A DNA stretch of 38,594 nt from Pseudomonas eutrophicaquae (GTDB lineage Bacteria > Pseudomonadota > Gammaproteobacteria > Pseudomonadales > Pseudomonadaceae). The stretch lies in assembly GCF_023544715.1 (NCBI RefSeq), contig NZ_JAMJEZ010000021.1:1-38594 (forward strand). Reading direction: 5' to 3'. Below, in pieces: positions 26,083 to 34,361 of the stretch (positions are counted from its first letter, which is position 1; each line of letters starts with the position of its first letter). The position numbers and the translations under genes were made by a program. The notes under the pieces are model-generated. The model saw nothing but the letters and a program-made list of their open reading frames with translations, was not told where the DNA came from and did no database searches.

Positions 26083-27075
26083 TCAGAGTGCGATACCGGT
26101 TTTTTCGATGCGCACCTTGAAGGCGGCCACTTGTTCGCCGAGCAGCTCATCGGCTTCGGCACCAAAGGCCTGACCGATCACCGGCAGCAGGGCTGCGGCG
26201 GCGCGGTCGGTCCAGGCATTGATCCAGGTCTGTAGCTGGGCGCGGTTGTGCTCGGATTCAGCCGCAGCGACCTTGAGCACGGCATCAACCCACTTCTTGC
26301 TCTCATCGAACCAGTCGGTCATGAACTGGGTGAGCATGGCGACCGCACTGGCACCACGACCGGCCAGGTAGTCATCGACGATGCGCTCGTAGATCAGCGG
26401 ATAGAGCAGGCCATCGAGGGCGACGTTCTGGGCGATGAATAGCTCAAAGGGATCACGCACCGCCATGCTGTCTTCCACATAACGGCGCAGCGGCTGCCAA
26501 GCCTCAGCGCAGGTCCAGGCCTGCTTGGCGGTTTCCAGCGCTTCCGTGCCGCCCAGCAGCAGCCCCAGGCGCGACAGGTACTGGGCAATCCCCAGGTTAT
26601 CCATCGCGTGGTACATGCAGGGCTGGGTGAAGGTCACGCCATAGCCGTAGCCACAGATGAAGGTGTTGTTCTGGTTGGCGCCCCACGCCACATGGCGCAG
26701 CGGGATCAGCAGATCCAGCGCGATCTGGCGCAGCTCGCTGGGCAGCAGGTCGGTCAGACCGCGGTCCTCCACGAAGCTGAAGTTGGCCTCCATGCTGTCC
26801 TGCTGGCGGGCACGGGCCAGGGTGTAGGTGCTGTAGTAGAACTGGCGCGGGTCCTTGAGGGCGTACCAGTCCTGCATGACGATCTTGGTGATACTGGCGT
26901 CGTACAGCTCCTGATCCGGGTCCCAAGTCGGCCGGTAATGCAGGTTTTCGCTCGCCTGGATGTCGTAGCTGCCTTCCTGGTAACGGGAGGCCGGCTTGTC
27001 ACCAAAGCGGCGCGCCAGATGGTCGAAGGTCTGGCGCAGCGGCTGGATGCTTACCGTGCGAAGGTCGATTTGCAT
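26083..27075 (-). CDS. lapL: Phenol hydroxylase beta subunit (LapL/DmpL)
   Basis: Non-catalytic beta subunit of the hydroxylase, a four-helix-bundle protein related to the alpha subunit. 330 aa, beginning MQIDLRTVSIQPLRQTFDHL, with SRYQEGSYDIQASENLHYRP and DYLAGRGASAVAMLTQFMTD segments. An AGGAG site precedes the ATG. The 59-bp gap from lapK carries a CA-rich motif and a hairpin, an unusual amount of leader structure within an operon. Confidence 0.95.
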   Translation of the reverse strand: MQIDLRTVSIQPLRQTFDHLARRFGDKPASRYQEGSYDIQASENLHYRPTWDPDQELYDASITKIVMQDWYALKDPRQFYYSTYTLARARQQDSMEANFSFVEDRGLTDLLPSELRQIALDLLIPLRHVAWGANQNNTFICGYGYGVTFTQPCMYHAMDNLGIAQYLSRLGLLLGGTEALETAKQAWTCAEAWQPLRRYVEDSMAVRDPFELFIAQNVALDGLLYPLIYERIVDDYLAGRGASAVAMLTQFMTDWFDESKKWVDAVLKVAAAESEHNRAQLQTWINAWTDRAAAALLPVIGQAFGAEADELLGEQVAAFKVRIEKTGIAL

Positions 27076-27090
27076 GCTCGTTCTCCTGCG

Positions 27091-27111
27091 GGCGCTGGGG
27101 TGCGCAGCGCC
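27091..27111 (-). promoter_or_regulatory. Hairpin in the lapK-lapL gap
   Basis: GGCGCTG and CAGCGCC form a perfect 7-bp stem with a 7-nt loop between the CA motif and the lapL ribosome-binding site. It has no T-tract and may affect lapL translation or mRNA processing. Confidence 0.45.
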
Positions 27112-27112
27112 G

Positions 27113-27126
27113 TTCTTGTTGTTCTT
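27113..27126 (-). promoter_or_regulatory. Crc/Hfq-type CA motif before lapL
   Basis: AAGAACAACAAGAA on the minus strand holds three overlapping AANAANAA matches, the densest in the window, 9 bp after the lapK stop codon. Confidence 0.55.
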
Positions 27127-27134
27127 GTCAGTCT

Positions 27135-27425
27135 TCAGGCCTTGAAGCGGGTCTGGGTGGCGTTGGCCAGGGTCCAGTTCCAGTCGCTCGGACCGTCCTC
27201 CGGGGCATCGGGATCATGGGGCGGCAGCATCTGCACGCGATTGGCGGCGCAGAACTCGGCAAACGCCTCATAGGTCAGGATCATCTCCACGCACAGTTCA
27301 GGCTCCCCCACGGAGAACTCGAACTCGATGAAGCCATCCCCGCGCTCACCGGTGACGCGCACCCAGCGCTGGCGGGTATCTACCTCGGCCGGCACCATCT
27401 CCAGCGGTTGATCGGGACGTTCCAT
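27135..27425 (-). CDS. lapK: Phenol hydroxylase assembly subunit (LapK/DmpK)
   Basis: Small accessory protein; DmpK is reported to help produce an active, iron-loaded oxygenase and is not part of the active enzyme. 96 aa, with WVRVTGERGDGFIEFEFSVG and the C-terminal DWNWTLANATQTRFKA. It follows lapB by 10 bp, so the hydroxylase is translated after the dioxygenase from one message. Confidence 0.92.
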   Translation of the reverse strand: MERPDQPLEMVPAEVDTRQRWVRVTGERGDGFIEFEFSVGEPELCVEMILTYEAFAEFCAANRVQMLPPHDPDAPEDGPSDWNWTLANATQTRFKA

Positions 27426-27435
27426 GGCCAGCTCC

Positions 27436-28371
27436 TCAGGTCACGACGGTCAGGAAGGTGTCGTGCAGCTTGCGCTGTACGTAGTCCAGCCCACCGCCCT
27501 CGCCCAGCGCCTCGAAGGTCCAGGTCAGAGGCTCCTGATCCGGGTAGGACTGGCGGTCTTCCTTGAAGGTCTCAAAGCGGTTGCCCGAGGGGTCCCAGGC
27601 GTAGATGGTGCGCCCGCGGGTCACCCCGTGACGGGTCGGGCCGATGTCCACCGGGACCTTGTGCATGGACATGATGTCGCCGGCACGCAGCACGTCGTCC
27701 CAGCTCTCCATGGCAAACGAGCAGTGGTGCAGCTTGCCCGGCTCCGGGTATTCGGCGAAGGCGATGTCGTGGGACTTGATCGAGCAGCTCATGAACACGA
27801 TCAGGTTCGCGGTGCCTTCCGGGTTGAGCACCCGCTCGACCAGCGTAAAGCCCAGCACTTCGGTGAAGATCTTTGTCACTTCGGCGATGTTCGGCCCGTA
27901 CAGCAGCGCATGATCAAAGCGCAGCGGCGCCATGCCACGGATCGAGGCCGGGTCCCACGGAGTCGGATCGACCAGCCCGCAGCCATTGCCCACCGCGGTT
28001 TTCTTGGCATAGAGCTCGAACCAGTGACCGGACGGCACCTGAAAGCGCACACGCTCGCCGGTTTCCAGCATCTCACCGGAGGGAATCCGCGTAGTGGCAA
28101 TGCCGTAGGCATTCAGGTCCGCTTCCAGCTGGTCGAGCGTGGCCTCGTTGAGCACCTTGAAGCCGATGAAATCAAGGCCAGCCGCATCGGCTTCACGCAG
28201 CACGACGCTGTGGTGATCGACCTCCTCGCGGCACTTGAGGTAGACACGCCCCTCGGCATCGCGACCGGTTTCGATCAGCCCCATGATGTCCCGGTAGTGG
28301 TGGACAGCCTCTTCAAGATTCATCACGCGCAGCTGGGCATGGCCCGGCCGCAACACACCTGTCATCGCCAT
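27436..28371 (-). CDS. lapB: Catechol 2,3-dioxygenase (LapB)
   Basis: Extradiol dioxygenase cleaving catechols next to the hydroxyls. The type I fold has two vicinal-oxygen-chelate halves. Iron ligands are visible as His in FDHALLYGP, His in LHHCSFAMESW and Glu in NRFETFKE. 311 aa is close to XylE/DmpB (307). It lies upstream of lapK, directly behind the sigma54 promoter, instead of after the ferredoxin as in dmp; this is the lap order. GGAG precedes the ATG and a CAACAA run follows it closely. Confidence 0.95.
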   Translation of the reverse strand: MAMTGVLRPGHAQLRVMNLEEAVHHYRDIMGLIETGRDAEGRVYLKCREEVDHHSVVLREADAAGLDFIGFKVLNEATLDQLEADLNAYGIATTRIPSGEMLETGERVRFQVPSGHWFELYAKKTAVGNGCGLVDPTPWDPASIRGMAPLRFDHALLYGPNIAEVTKIFTEVLGFTLVERVLNPEGTANLIVFMSCSIKSHDIAFAEYPEPGKLHHCSFAMESWDDVLRAGDIMSMHKVPVDIGPTRHGVTRGRTIYAWDPSGNRFETFKEDRQSYPDQEPLTWTFEALGEGGGLDYVQRKLHDTFLTVVT

Positions 28372-28462
28372 TTGTTGTCTCCGTTATTTGGCTGGATGCG
28401 GTTTGTTTGCCTGCGTGGTGCCGTAGCGTGGCAGGCAATCCTGTGTTGGACGCCATTAACAA

Positions 28463-28478
28463 TGCAGAGACAGTGCCA
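28463..28478 (-). promoter_or_regulatory. Sigma54 (-24/-12) promoter of the lap operon
   Basis: On the minus strand TGGCAC is followed by TGCA, with exactly 10 bases between the GG and GC dinucleotides, as sigma54 requires. The -12 element is CTGC rather than TTGC, a mild deviation. It lies 92 bp upstream of lapB and downstream of DmpR-type activator sites, as at the dmp Po promoter. Confidence 0.85.
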
Positions 28479-28498
28479 GGTTTGCTAACTACATGATT

Positions 28499-28511
28499 TA
28501 TCAAGACTTTT
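28499..28511 (-). promoter_or_regulatory. Candidate IHF site between activator sites and promoter
   Basis: Read on the plus strand, TATCAAGACTTTT matches WATCAANNNNTTR except for the last base. It is placed between the sigma54 promoter and the activator repeats, where IHF bends DNA at related promoters. Confidence 0.5.
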
Positions 28512-28546
28512 TAGAGAAACTCTGCCCATCAGGGTTCGCCCCTACC

Positions 28547-28590
28547 TGACGCTTTTGTCCTGCAGTGCGTTTAACCTGACAAAAACGTCA
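28547..28590. promoter_or_regulatory. Paired upstream activator sites for LapR
   Basis: TGACGCTTTTGTC (28547-28559) and GACAAAAACGTCA (28578-28590) are inverted copies matching at 12 of 13 positions, with centres 31 bp apart (three helical turns). They lie about 70-110 bp upstream of the -24 element, the usual range for enhancer sites of XylR/DmpR activators. The sequence differs from the TTGATC-type DmpR sites. Confidence 0.7.
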
Positions 28591-28732
28591 AGTCGCTACT
28601 GTCTCCGCCACCAAGGCAAGCCCCTGGCCGGCGGCTCCTGCGCCTGAACTGGCAGGCACAGCCCCGCAGGCCGGTGCTCATCACGACACGGCAGCGAGAA
28701 TCGGGGCGAATAACGAACGGTGGCGAGGGATG

Positions 28733-28750
28733 GCTGACATCCCTGTCAGC
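28733..28750 (-). terminator. Small perfect hairpin downstream of lapR
   Basis: GCTGACA-TCCC-TGTCAGC: a 7-bp stem and 4-nt loop, 80 bp after the lapR stop codon. There is no T-run; it could be a weak terminator or a protein-binding palindrome. Confidence 0.4.
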
Positions 28751-28829
28751 AGAGGCGGGTCGATCGGGGTCGGCTGGGGCCGCCGTGGGGGTGATCGAAG
28801 GCGCGCGGGCGCGGCGCTGTACAATTTGG

Positions 28830-30524
28830 TCAGGTGATCTCGGGGCAATCCAGACTAGCCGCCTGGCCCTGCTTGAGCCGATAGGCCAGTTGCCGACGGC
28901 TCAGCCCCAGCAGGCGTGCGGCCTGGGTCAGGTTGCCACCGGCGCGGCGCACCGCCAGTTCCAGCAGACGATGCTCATGGGCCTGCAGGTCGAAATTCTC
29001 CTCCAGCAGGGTTTCATAGAGTGCCTCGCGGCGGGCCTCATCGGCATTACCGACCTGCCCGTTCTGATCGATCGCCACACCCGGGGCGCTCGCCGGGGCG
29101 CTGCCGGCAAACAGATGCTCCAGCTCGATCTGCCCACCCGAAGGCGCCAGCAGCACGGCGCGCTCGACCAGATTTTCCAGCTCGCGCACATTGCCCGGCC
29201 AGTCATAGCTCATCAGCGCCTGCAGGGCACGATCGGTCAGGCCCAACAGGGTCTTGTGATAGGCCGGCGCGTATTTCTCCAGCAGCGCATTGACCAAAAT
29301 CGGGATGTCCGGCTTGCGCTCGCGCAGCGGCGGGATCGCCACCGGATACGTGGCCAGCCGGTAATAGAGATCGGCGCGAAACCGCCCTTCGGCAATCGCC
29401 TTCTGCAAATCAACGTTGGTGGCCGCCACCAGCCGGACATTGACCTTGCGGGTCTTGTCATCGCCGAGGCGCTCCACCTCGCCGGTCTGCAGCACCCGCA
29501 GCAGCTTGACCTGCGCCGAGGGGGACAGATCGCCCAGCTCATCAAGGAATAAGGTGCCGCCATCGGCGCGCTCAAAGCGCCCCGGGCGCGACTGCTGGGC
29601 ACCGGTAAAGGCGCCCTTCTGCACACCGAACAGCTCGGATTCGATCAGATCATTGGGAATCGCCGCGCAGTTGACCGCGACAAAGGGCTGCTGGGCGCGC
29701 TCACTATTCTCGTGCAGCCACTGGGCAAACACCTCCTTGCCCACGCCAGTCTCCCCCAGCAGCAGCACGGTGATCGGGCTGCGCGCCGCCTTGCTCAAGA
29801 GATCAAAGGCGGTGCGAAACGCCGGTGAGCCGCCGACCAGCTTGCCGCTCGGCATCTGCTCGCGCTGCCGGCCACGCAGCTGCCACAGCTCCTGCGCCAG
29901 GGTCTGATAGGCGGTATCCGCCTCGGCCGGGCGACAGTATTCCAGATAGGCATCATCGCCCCAGGCCTCCACCGGCTTGCCGACCAGCACGCACTGATGA
30001 TCGCCCCGGCAAGTGCACTGGGTCTCACGGAACACGATGAAGCGGCGGAAGAAGCGGGTGACATATCCGGAGGCGTAACCGGCCAGCGTCCAGCAGGCGG
30101 TGTCCTCACCGATGCCGTAGTGCTGCAGGTGGGACTCGGCTTCCCAGGAGTTTTCACAGATCACCTCGCCGAAGAAGGTGCCCTGCTCCCAGTCGATCTT
30201 CGCCTCGGTGATGGTCGATTTGACCAGCCCCTCGAAGGCATGCAGCTCCGGGCCGATCTGGAACACATCGTAGTTGTCGCCCTCGCCGAGCAGCTTGGAG
30301 GCGCGCTCGGCGTCCTCCTGCCCGGCGGCAAACCCCATACGAAACAGCAGGCCGTGGGCGCGCTTGGCGCCCAGCGAGTCGATCAGTTCGCGGCGCAGGG
30401 CGCCGAGCGCCTTGGCGTGCAAGAGCAGCATGCGGCTCTCGTCGAGCCAGATCTGCCCATCGTCGATATTGAAGCGCAAGCGCGAGCGCAGGTTGAAGCG
30501 CTCCAGCGAGCGTTGTTCTGTCAT
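28830..30524 (-). CDS. lapR: Phenol-responsive sigma54 activator (LapR, DmpR/XylR family)
   Basis: Activator that binds phenols and drives the lap promoter with sigma54-RNA polymerase. The sensor domain (about 1-210, XylR_N plus V4R) has C144, E167, C170 and C178, the same spacing as the zinc ligands known in MopR/DmpR, and H95 in the spacing of the phenol-contacting histidine. The AAA+ domain has Walker A GETGVGKE and the sigma54-contact loop KGAFTGA. A Fis-type helix-turn-helix ends the protein (LTQAARLLGLSRRQLAYRLK). 564 aa matches DmpR. I chose the ATG at 30524. It lies on the same strand as lapB, unlike dmpR, which is divergent from its operon. Confidence 0.95.
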   Translation of the reverse strand: MTEQRSLERFNLRSRLRFNIDDGQIWLDESRMLLLHAKALGALRRELIDSLGAKRAHGLLFRMGFAAGQEDAERASKLLGEGDNYDVFQIGPELHAFEGLVKSTITEAKIDWEQGTFFGEVICENSWEAESHLQHYGIGEDTACWTLAGYASGYVTRFFRRFIVFRETQCTCRGDHQCVLVGKPVEAWGDDAYLEYCRPAEADTAYQTLAQELWQLRGRQREQMPSGKLVGGSPAFRTAFDLLSKAARSPITVLLLGETGVGKEVFAQWLHENSERAQQPFVAVNCAAIPNDLIESELFGVQKGAFTGAQQSRPGRFERADGGTLFLDELGDLSPSAQVKLLRVLQTGEVERLGDDKTRKVNVRLVAATNVDLQKAIAEGRFRADLYYRLATYPVAIPPLRERKPDIPILVNALLEKYAPAYHKTLLGLTDRALQALMSYDWPGNVRELENLVERAVLLAPSGGQIELEHLFAGSAPASAPGVAIDQNGQVGNADEARREALYETLLEENFDLQAHEHRLLELAVRRAGGNLTQAARLLGLSRRQLAYRLKQGQAASLDCPEIT

Positions 30525-30661
30525 GGTCGATCCCCTCTGGCCGGCTCGCGAACCTTCTGGGCAGACGGGTGGAGGGGCACGCCTGCACGCCGCAAGACGA
30601 TGACGCGCCCCCTTCTGCCCGGTTCTTGGCCGGCTTTGTCTTGTTGAAGCCCTCACAGAGT

Positions 30662-30697
30662 GCGGGCGGACAGTAACTTACGCGACTGCCCGCCCGC
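30662..30697 (-). terminator. Hairpin after the RND permease gene
   Basis: GCGGGCGGACAG pairs with CTGCCCGCCCGC (12 bp, one mismatch) across a 12-nt loop, 18 bp after the permease stop and before lapR. No T-tract; possible partial terminator separating the envelope operon from lapR. Confidence 0.5.
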
Positions 30698-30714
30698 CGG
30701 CCACCACGAAACGA

Positions 30715-33114
30715 TCAGGCCGAAGCCACCTGCCGCGGACGCAGCAGGAAGTGCGCCAGCGCCGGCAGCAGGAACAGCGCACCCAGCATGTTCCAGACAA
30801 ACATGAAGGCCAGCAGGATGCCCATGTCCGCCTGGAACTTGATCGGCGACCAGGCCCAGGTCGCGACCGCCAGCCCCAGGGTGATGCCGGTCAGCACCAC
30901 CACCTTGCCGGTCGAGACCAGCGCCCGGTAGTAGGCCTCGGACAGCGACTTGCCCTCACGCAGGCGCACCAGCGTCACGCTGAGGATGTACAGCGCATAG
31001 TCCACGCCAATCCCGGCGCCCAGAGCGATCACCGGCAAGGTGGCGACCTTGACGCCGATGTTCAGCCAGACCATCAGCGCCTGGCAGAGCAGCGAGGTGA
31101 TCATCAGCGGCACCACCGCGCAGACCACCGCCTGCCAGGAGCGGAAGGTGATGAAGGCCAGAATGATCACCGCGGCATACACCAGAATCAGCATGTCGCG
31201 ATTGGCCTTCTCCACCACGATGTTGGTGGCCGCCTCGATGCCGGCGTTACCGGCGGCGTTGAGGAAGCGCAGGTCCGCGCTGCCGTACTGGGTATCGAAG
31301 CGCTCCACGGTCTGCACCACGCTGGCCAGGGTGTCGGCCTTGTGGTCCTTGAGGTAGGCGTAGATGGTCAGCAGGTCGCAGTTCTGGTTGAACATCTCGC
31401 GCGGGGCGCGGGTGATGATCGCGTTGAGCATGTCCTGCGAGCGTGGCATCTCGAACCACTTGAGGCTGCCCTCGTTCATCCCGGCGTTGGCCACCTTGGC
31501 CAGGCCCGCCAGCGAACTGGTGCCCTCCACGCCCGGCAGCTGCTGCAGCTCACGCTCCAGCGCATCCACCGCCCGCAGGGTGCTGTAGTGGGCACAGGCG
31601 TACTGCGGGGTCTTGACCATGACGATGAACACGTCACTGCTGGCGGCGTAGTTGGCGCCCATGAAGGCGTTGTCGAGGTTGTAGCGCGAGTCGGCGCGCA
31701 GCTCCGGCGCCCCCGGGTTGGTATCCCCGACGCGGATCTGCGAGCCCACGCTCAGCCCCAGCACAGTCAGCCCAGCGCCGACCAGCAGGCCGATACTCGC
31801 CCATTTGCGCTGGGTGAACTGATCGAGGAAGGCCCAGAACGGATGGCGCTGGTGGCCACTGTCAGCGGCCTCGAGCTTCTCGATACGCTGGCTGCGCTCG
31901 GCCGCCGCGGCGCTGACGCCCAGATACGACAGCAGGATCGGCAGGAGGATCAGGTTGGTGATGATCAGGGTCGCCACCCCAAGGCTTGCGGTGATCGCCA
32001 GATCCTGAATCACCGGAATGTCGATCACCATCAGCACCGCAAAGCCGATGGCATCGGTGATCAGAGCGACCATGCCGGTGATGAACAGCCGGCGGAAGGT
32101 AAAGCGCGCCGCGATCAGCTTGTGGGTACCACGGCCGATCGCCTGCATGATGCCGTTCATTTTCTGCGCGCCGTGGCTCATGCCGATGGCAAACACCACG
32201 AAGGGCACCAGGATCGAGTACGGATCCAGCTCATAGCCCAGGGTCGGCAGCAGGCCGAACAGCCAGACCACCGCGGTCAGCGAGCAGAACATCACCAGCA
32301 GGGTGCTGCGCAGGCAGCGGGTGTACCAGTAGAGCAGCACGGTGCAGATGACGATGGCCGCGGCGAAGAACACCAGCACCTGCTGCAGGCCCTCGATCAG
32401 ATCGCCGACCACCTTGGCAAAGCCGGTCACGTGGATGCTGATGGCGTCCGACTCGTACTTGGCGCGCAGCGCCTCGATGCGCTGGGACAGCGCGTGGTAG
32501 TCGATGCGCTCGCCGGTTTCGGCGATGCGCTCCTGCAGCGGCACCAGGATGATGCTGGATCGGTAATTCTCGGCCACCAGCTGGCCGATCTCGCCGGAGC
32601 GCTCGACGTTGATGCGCACCTGCTCGAGGCTCTCGGCCGAGCCGTCGTAGTCGTCGGGGATCACCGGGCCGCCGTCCAGGCCGTCCTCGGTGACGCCGGT
32701 CCAGCGCACCGCCGGCGCCCACAGCGACTTCATGTACGGACGGTCGACGCCGGGCAGCAGGAACAGCTCGTCGCTGAGCTTGCGCACGGTGTCGAGGTAC
32801 TCGGCGTCGAAGATGTCGCCATCGCGGGCGGCCACCGCGATGCGCAGGCTGTTGCCGCCCCCGGCCAGCTGCTTGCGGTTGTCGAAGAAGTTGACGATGT
32901 ACGGGTGGCTGGTGGGGATCATCTTGTCGAACGCCGCATTCAGCGACAGTCCGAGCGCCTGGTAGCCGAGCACCAGGGTGGTGACCAGACAGAGCAGCAG
33001 CACCGCGGGGCGGTTGTTGAACAGCAGCCGCTCAAGCAGCGAGCCGGAGCGGCGGTCGAACGACTGCACGTCACGGATCACCGCTTCGTGGCCAATGGAC
33101 TGGACGTGACTCAT
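30715..33114 (-). CDS. RND/MMPL-family membrane permease
   Basis: Large inner-membrane protein (799 aa) with about 12 membrane spans. It has a first span after residue about 40, a large periplasmic domain, a block of five spans (QVLVFFAAAIVICTVLLYWY and onward), a second periplasmic domain and a final block ending LAHFLLRPRQ. The pattern fits the MMPL/sterol-sensing-like RND group that moves lipids or hydrophobic compounds. The ATG at 33114 follows the upstream stop by one base (coupled). No matching membrane-fusion or TolC gene is nearby; its partners appear to be the YCF48, DUF1329 and DUF1302 proteins encoded upstream. Confidence 0.9.
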   Translation of the reverse strand: MSHVQSIGHEAVIRDVQSFDRRSGSLLERLLFNNRPAVLLLCLVTTLVLGYQALGLSLNAAFDKMIPTSHPYIVNFFDNRKQLAGGGNSLRIAVAARDGDIFDAEYLDTVRKLSDELFLLPGVDRPYMKSLWAPAVRWTGVTEDGLDGGPVIPDDYDGSAESLEQVRINVERSGEIGQLVAENYRSSIILVPLQERIAETGERIDYHALSQRIEALRAKYESDAISIHVTGFAKVVGDLIEGLQQVLVFFAAAIVICTVLLYWYTRCLRSTLLVMFCSLTAVVWLFGLLPTLGYELDPYSILVPFVVFAIGMSHGAQKMNGIMQAIGRGTHKLIAARFTFRRLFITGMVALITDAIGFAVLMVIDIPVIQDLAITASLGVATLIITNLILLPILLSYLGVSAAAAERSQRIEKLEAADSGHQRHPFWAFLDQFTQRKWASIGLLVGAGLTVLGLSVGSQIRVGDTNPGAPELRADSRYNLDNAFMGANYAASSDVFIVMVKTPQYACAHYSTLRAVDALERELQQLPGVEGTSSLAGLAKVANAGMNEGSLKWFEMPRSQDMLNAIITRAPREMFNQNCDLLTIYAYLKDHKADTLASVVQTVERFDTQYGSADLRFLNAAGNAGIEAATNIVVEKANRDMLILVYAAVIILAFITFRSWQAVVCAVVPLMITSLLCQALMVWLNIGVKVATLPVIALGAGIGVDYALYILSVTLVRLREGKSLSEAYYRALVSTGKVVVLTGITLGLAVATWAWSPIKFQADMGILLAFMFVWNMLGALFLLPALAHFLLRPRQVASA

Positions 33115-33115
33115 C

Positions 33116-34228
33116 TCATTTGACTCCCGCAACAATGGCATCCGGCTCGACGCGGGTCAGCCCGCGCGCGCTGGAAATGATCAGAGCCCCGTCTGACGCC
33201 TCGGTCAGGCCGGTCAGCCCGGTGCCCGCCTCAACCGCCAGCGCGCTGAAATGCTGGCCCTCGTCGGTGCTGCGCAGCAGGCGGCCACTCTCGTCCGCCA
33301 GCAGCAGCGAGCCATCGCGCATCCGGTAACCGGCGCTGAGGGTCACCGGCTGGCCGATCTCCACCTGCTGCCAGGTGGTCCCGCCGTCGGTGCTGCGCCA
33401 GACATTGCCGCGCAGGCCATAGGCCAGCAGCGCCTCGCCGCGCAGCGCCAGGGCGCCGAAGAAGGTGCCGATATAAGGGGTGTTGAGGACGCTGAAAGCC
33501 TGCTCCTCACCCTGGGCCCGGAACAGTGCCCCTTGCTCACCGGCGATCAGCAGCGCATCGCCGTCGATCTGCAGCTGATAGAGGTGTTTGCCGCGCGGAT
33601 TGGGAATCCGCCCGACCAGCGACTGCCAGCTCTGGCCACCATCGACGGTGTACAGGGCGATGCCGTAGGCACCGATCACATAACCGCGCAGCTCATCGCG
33701 AAAACGCACGGCCAGAAACGGCTTGTCCGGGCCATCAGTGACCAGGTATTCGGCACTGCGCAGCTCGGCTGCCGCGCCCGGCTCACCGGCCTCGCTGCGC
33801 CGCTTGGCATCATCACGAATGATCAGCGCCGCCTGGCTGCCATCGAGCTGGCGCTGCCAGGTTTCGCCGCCGTCACGGCTGTGCAGCACCACGCCGCTGT
33901 GACCGACGGCCCAGCCGTGGCTAGCGGAGATAAAGTGCACATCGGTCAGCGCCACGCTGACCGGAACGCTACTGGCCTGGCGCCAGCTGCGCCCGGCATC
34001 GTCGGAGAGCAGCACCGTTCCGCGCTCACCAACCGCCACCAGGCGGCTGCCGGCGCGGCTGACGGCCAGTTGCAGGCTGCTGAGGGCGCGCGCGCTTTCC
34101 AGCGCAGGACGATCCAGAGGATCCGGTACCGTGGCCGCCGTGCTGGCCAGTACCGTGCCGCTCAGACAAGCCAGGGAGAACATGGCGGCGGCCAAGGCCG
34201 GCCGGCGCAATGAAATGGGCACATGCAT
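33116..34228 (-). CDS. YCF48/BNR-repeat beta-propeller protein, exported
   Basis: 370 aa with an N-terminal signal peptide (RRPALAAAMFSLACLSGTVL, cleavage near ALAS/STA region) and repeated SxDxGxxW BNR/Asp-box motifs: SDDAGRSWRQ, SRDGGETWQR, TVDGGQSWQS, STDGGTTWQQ, STDEGQHFSA. These build a beta-propeller like the photosystem II assembly factor YCF48. In this gene set it is probably periplasmic and may scaffold the permease, with which it is translationally coupled. No enzymatic function is implied. Confidence 0.85.
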   Translation of the reverse strand: MHVPISLRRPALAAAMFSLACLSGTVLASTAATVPDPLDRPALESARALSSLQLAVSRAGSRLVAVGERGTVLLSDDAGRSWRQASSVPVSVALTDVHFISASHGWAVGHSGVVLHSRDGGETWQRQLDGSQAALIIRDDAKRRSEAGEPGAAAELRSAEYLVTDGPDKPFLAVRFRDELRGYVIGAYGIALYTVDGGQSWQSLVGRIPNPRGKHLYQLQIDGDALLIAGEQGALFRAQGEEQAFSVLNTPYIGTFFGALALRGEALLAYGLRGNVWRSTDGGTTWQQVEIGQPVTLSAGYRMRDGSLLLADESGRLLRSTDEGQHFSALAVEAGTGLTGLTEASDGALIISSARGLTRVEPDAIVAGVK

Positions 34229-34361
34229 GGTACGTACTCGAATCGGTCCCCCTCCGCCGCTGCGCCGCTACCGGCTCGCCAGCGGGGAGGGAAAGTCGTG
34301 AGAGGGAACTCCGGCACCGCGCCCGGGGCGACGGTGCCGGTATTGCCGCAGGGCGCGTGAC

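Larger units (their letters stand above)
28372..28829. other. Regulatory gap between lapR and lapB
   Basis: This 458-bp region without a gene contains the lapB leader, the sigma54 promoter, the candidate IHF site and the activator repeats (28372-28590). Between 28591 and 28829 I see only a hairpin at 28733-28750, possibly the lapR terminator. Confidence 0.7.

Noticed and set aside
24494-26173. A 559-codon plus-strand frame opposite lapN and lapM
   Set aside because: Antisense shadow; lapN carries the diiron motifs on the other strand.
30751-33123. A 790-codon plus-strand open frame opposite the RND permease
   Set aside because: Rich in His, Gln and Asp with no domain signature; the minus strand encodes a clear membrane protein.
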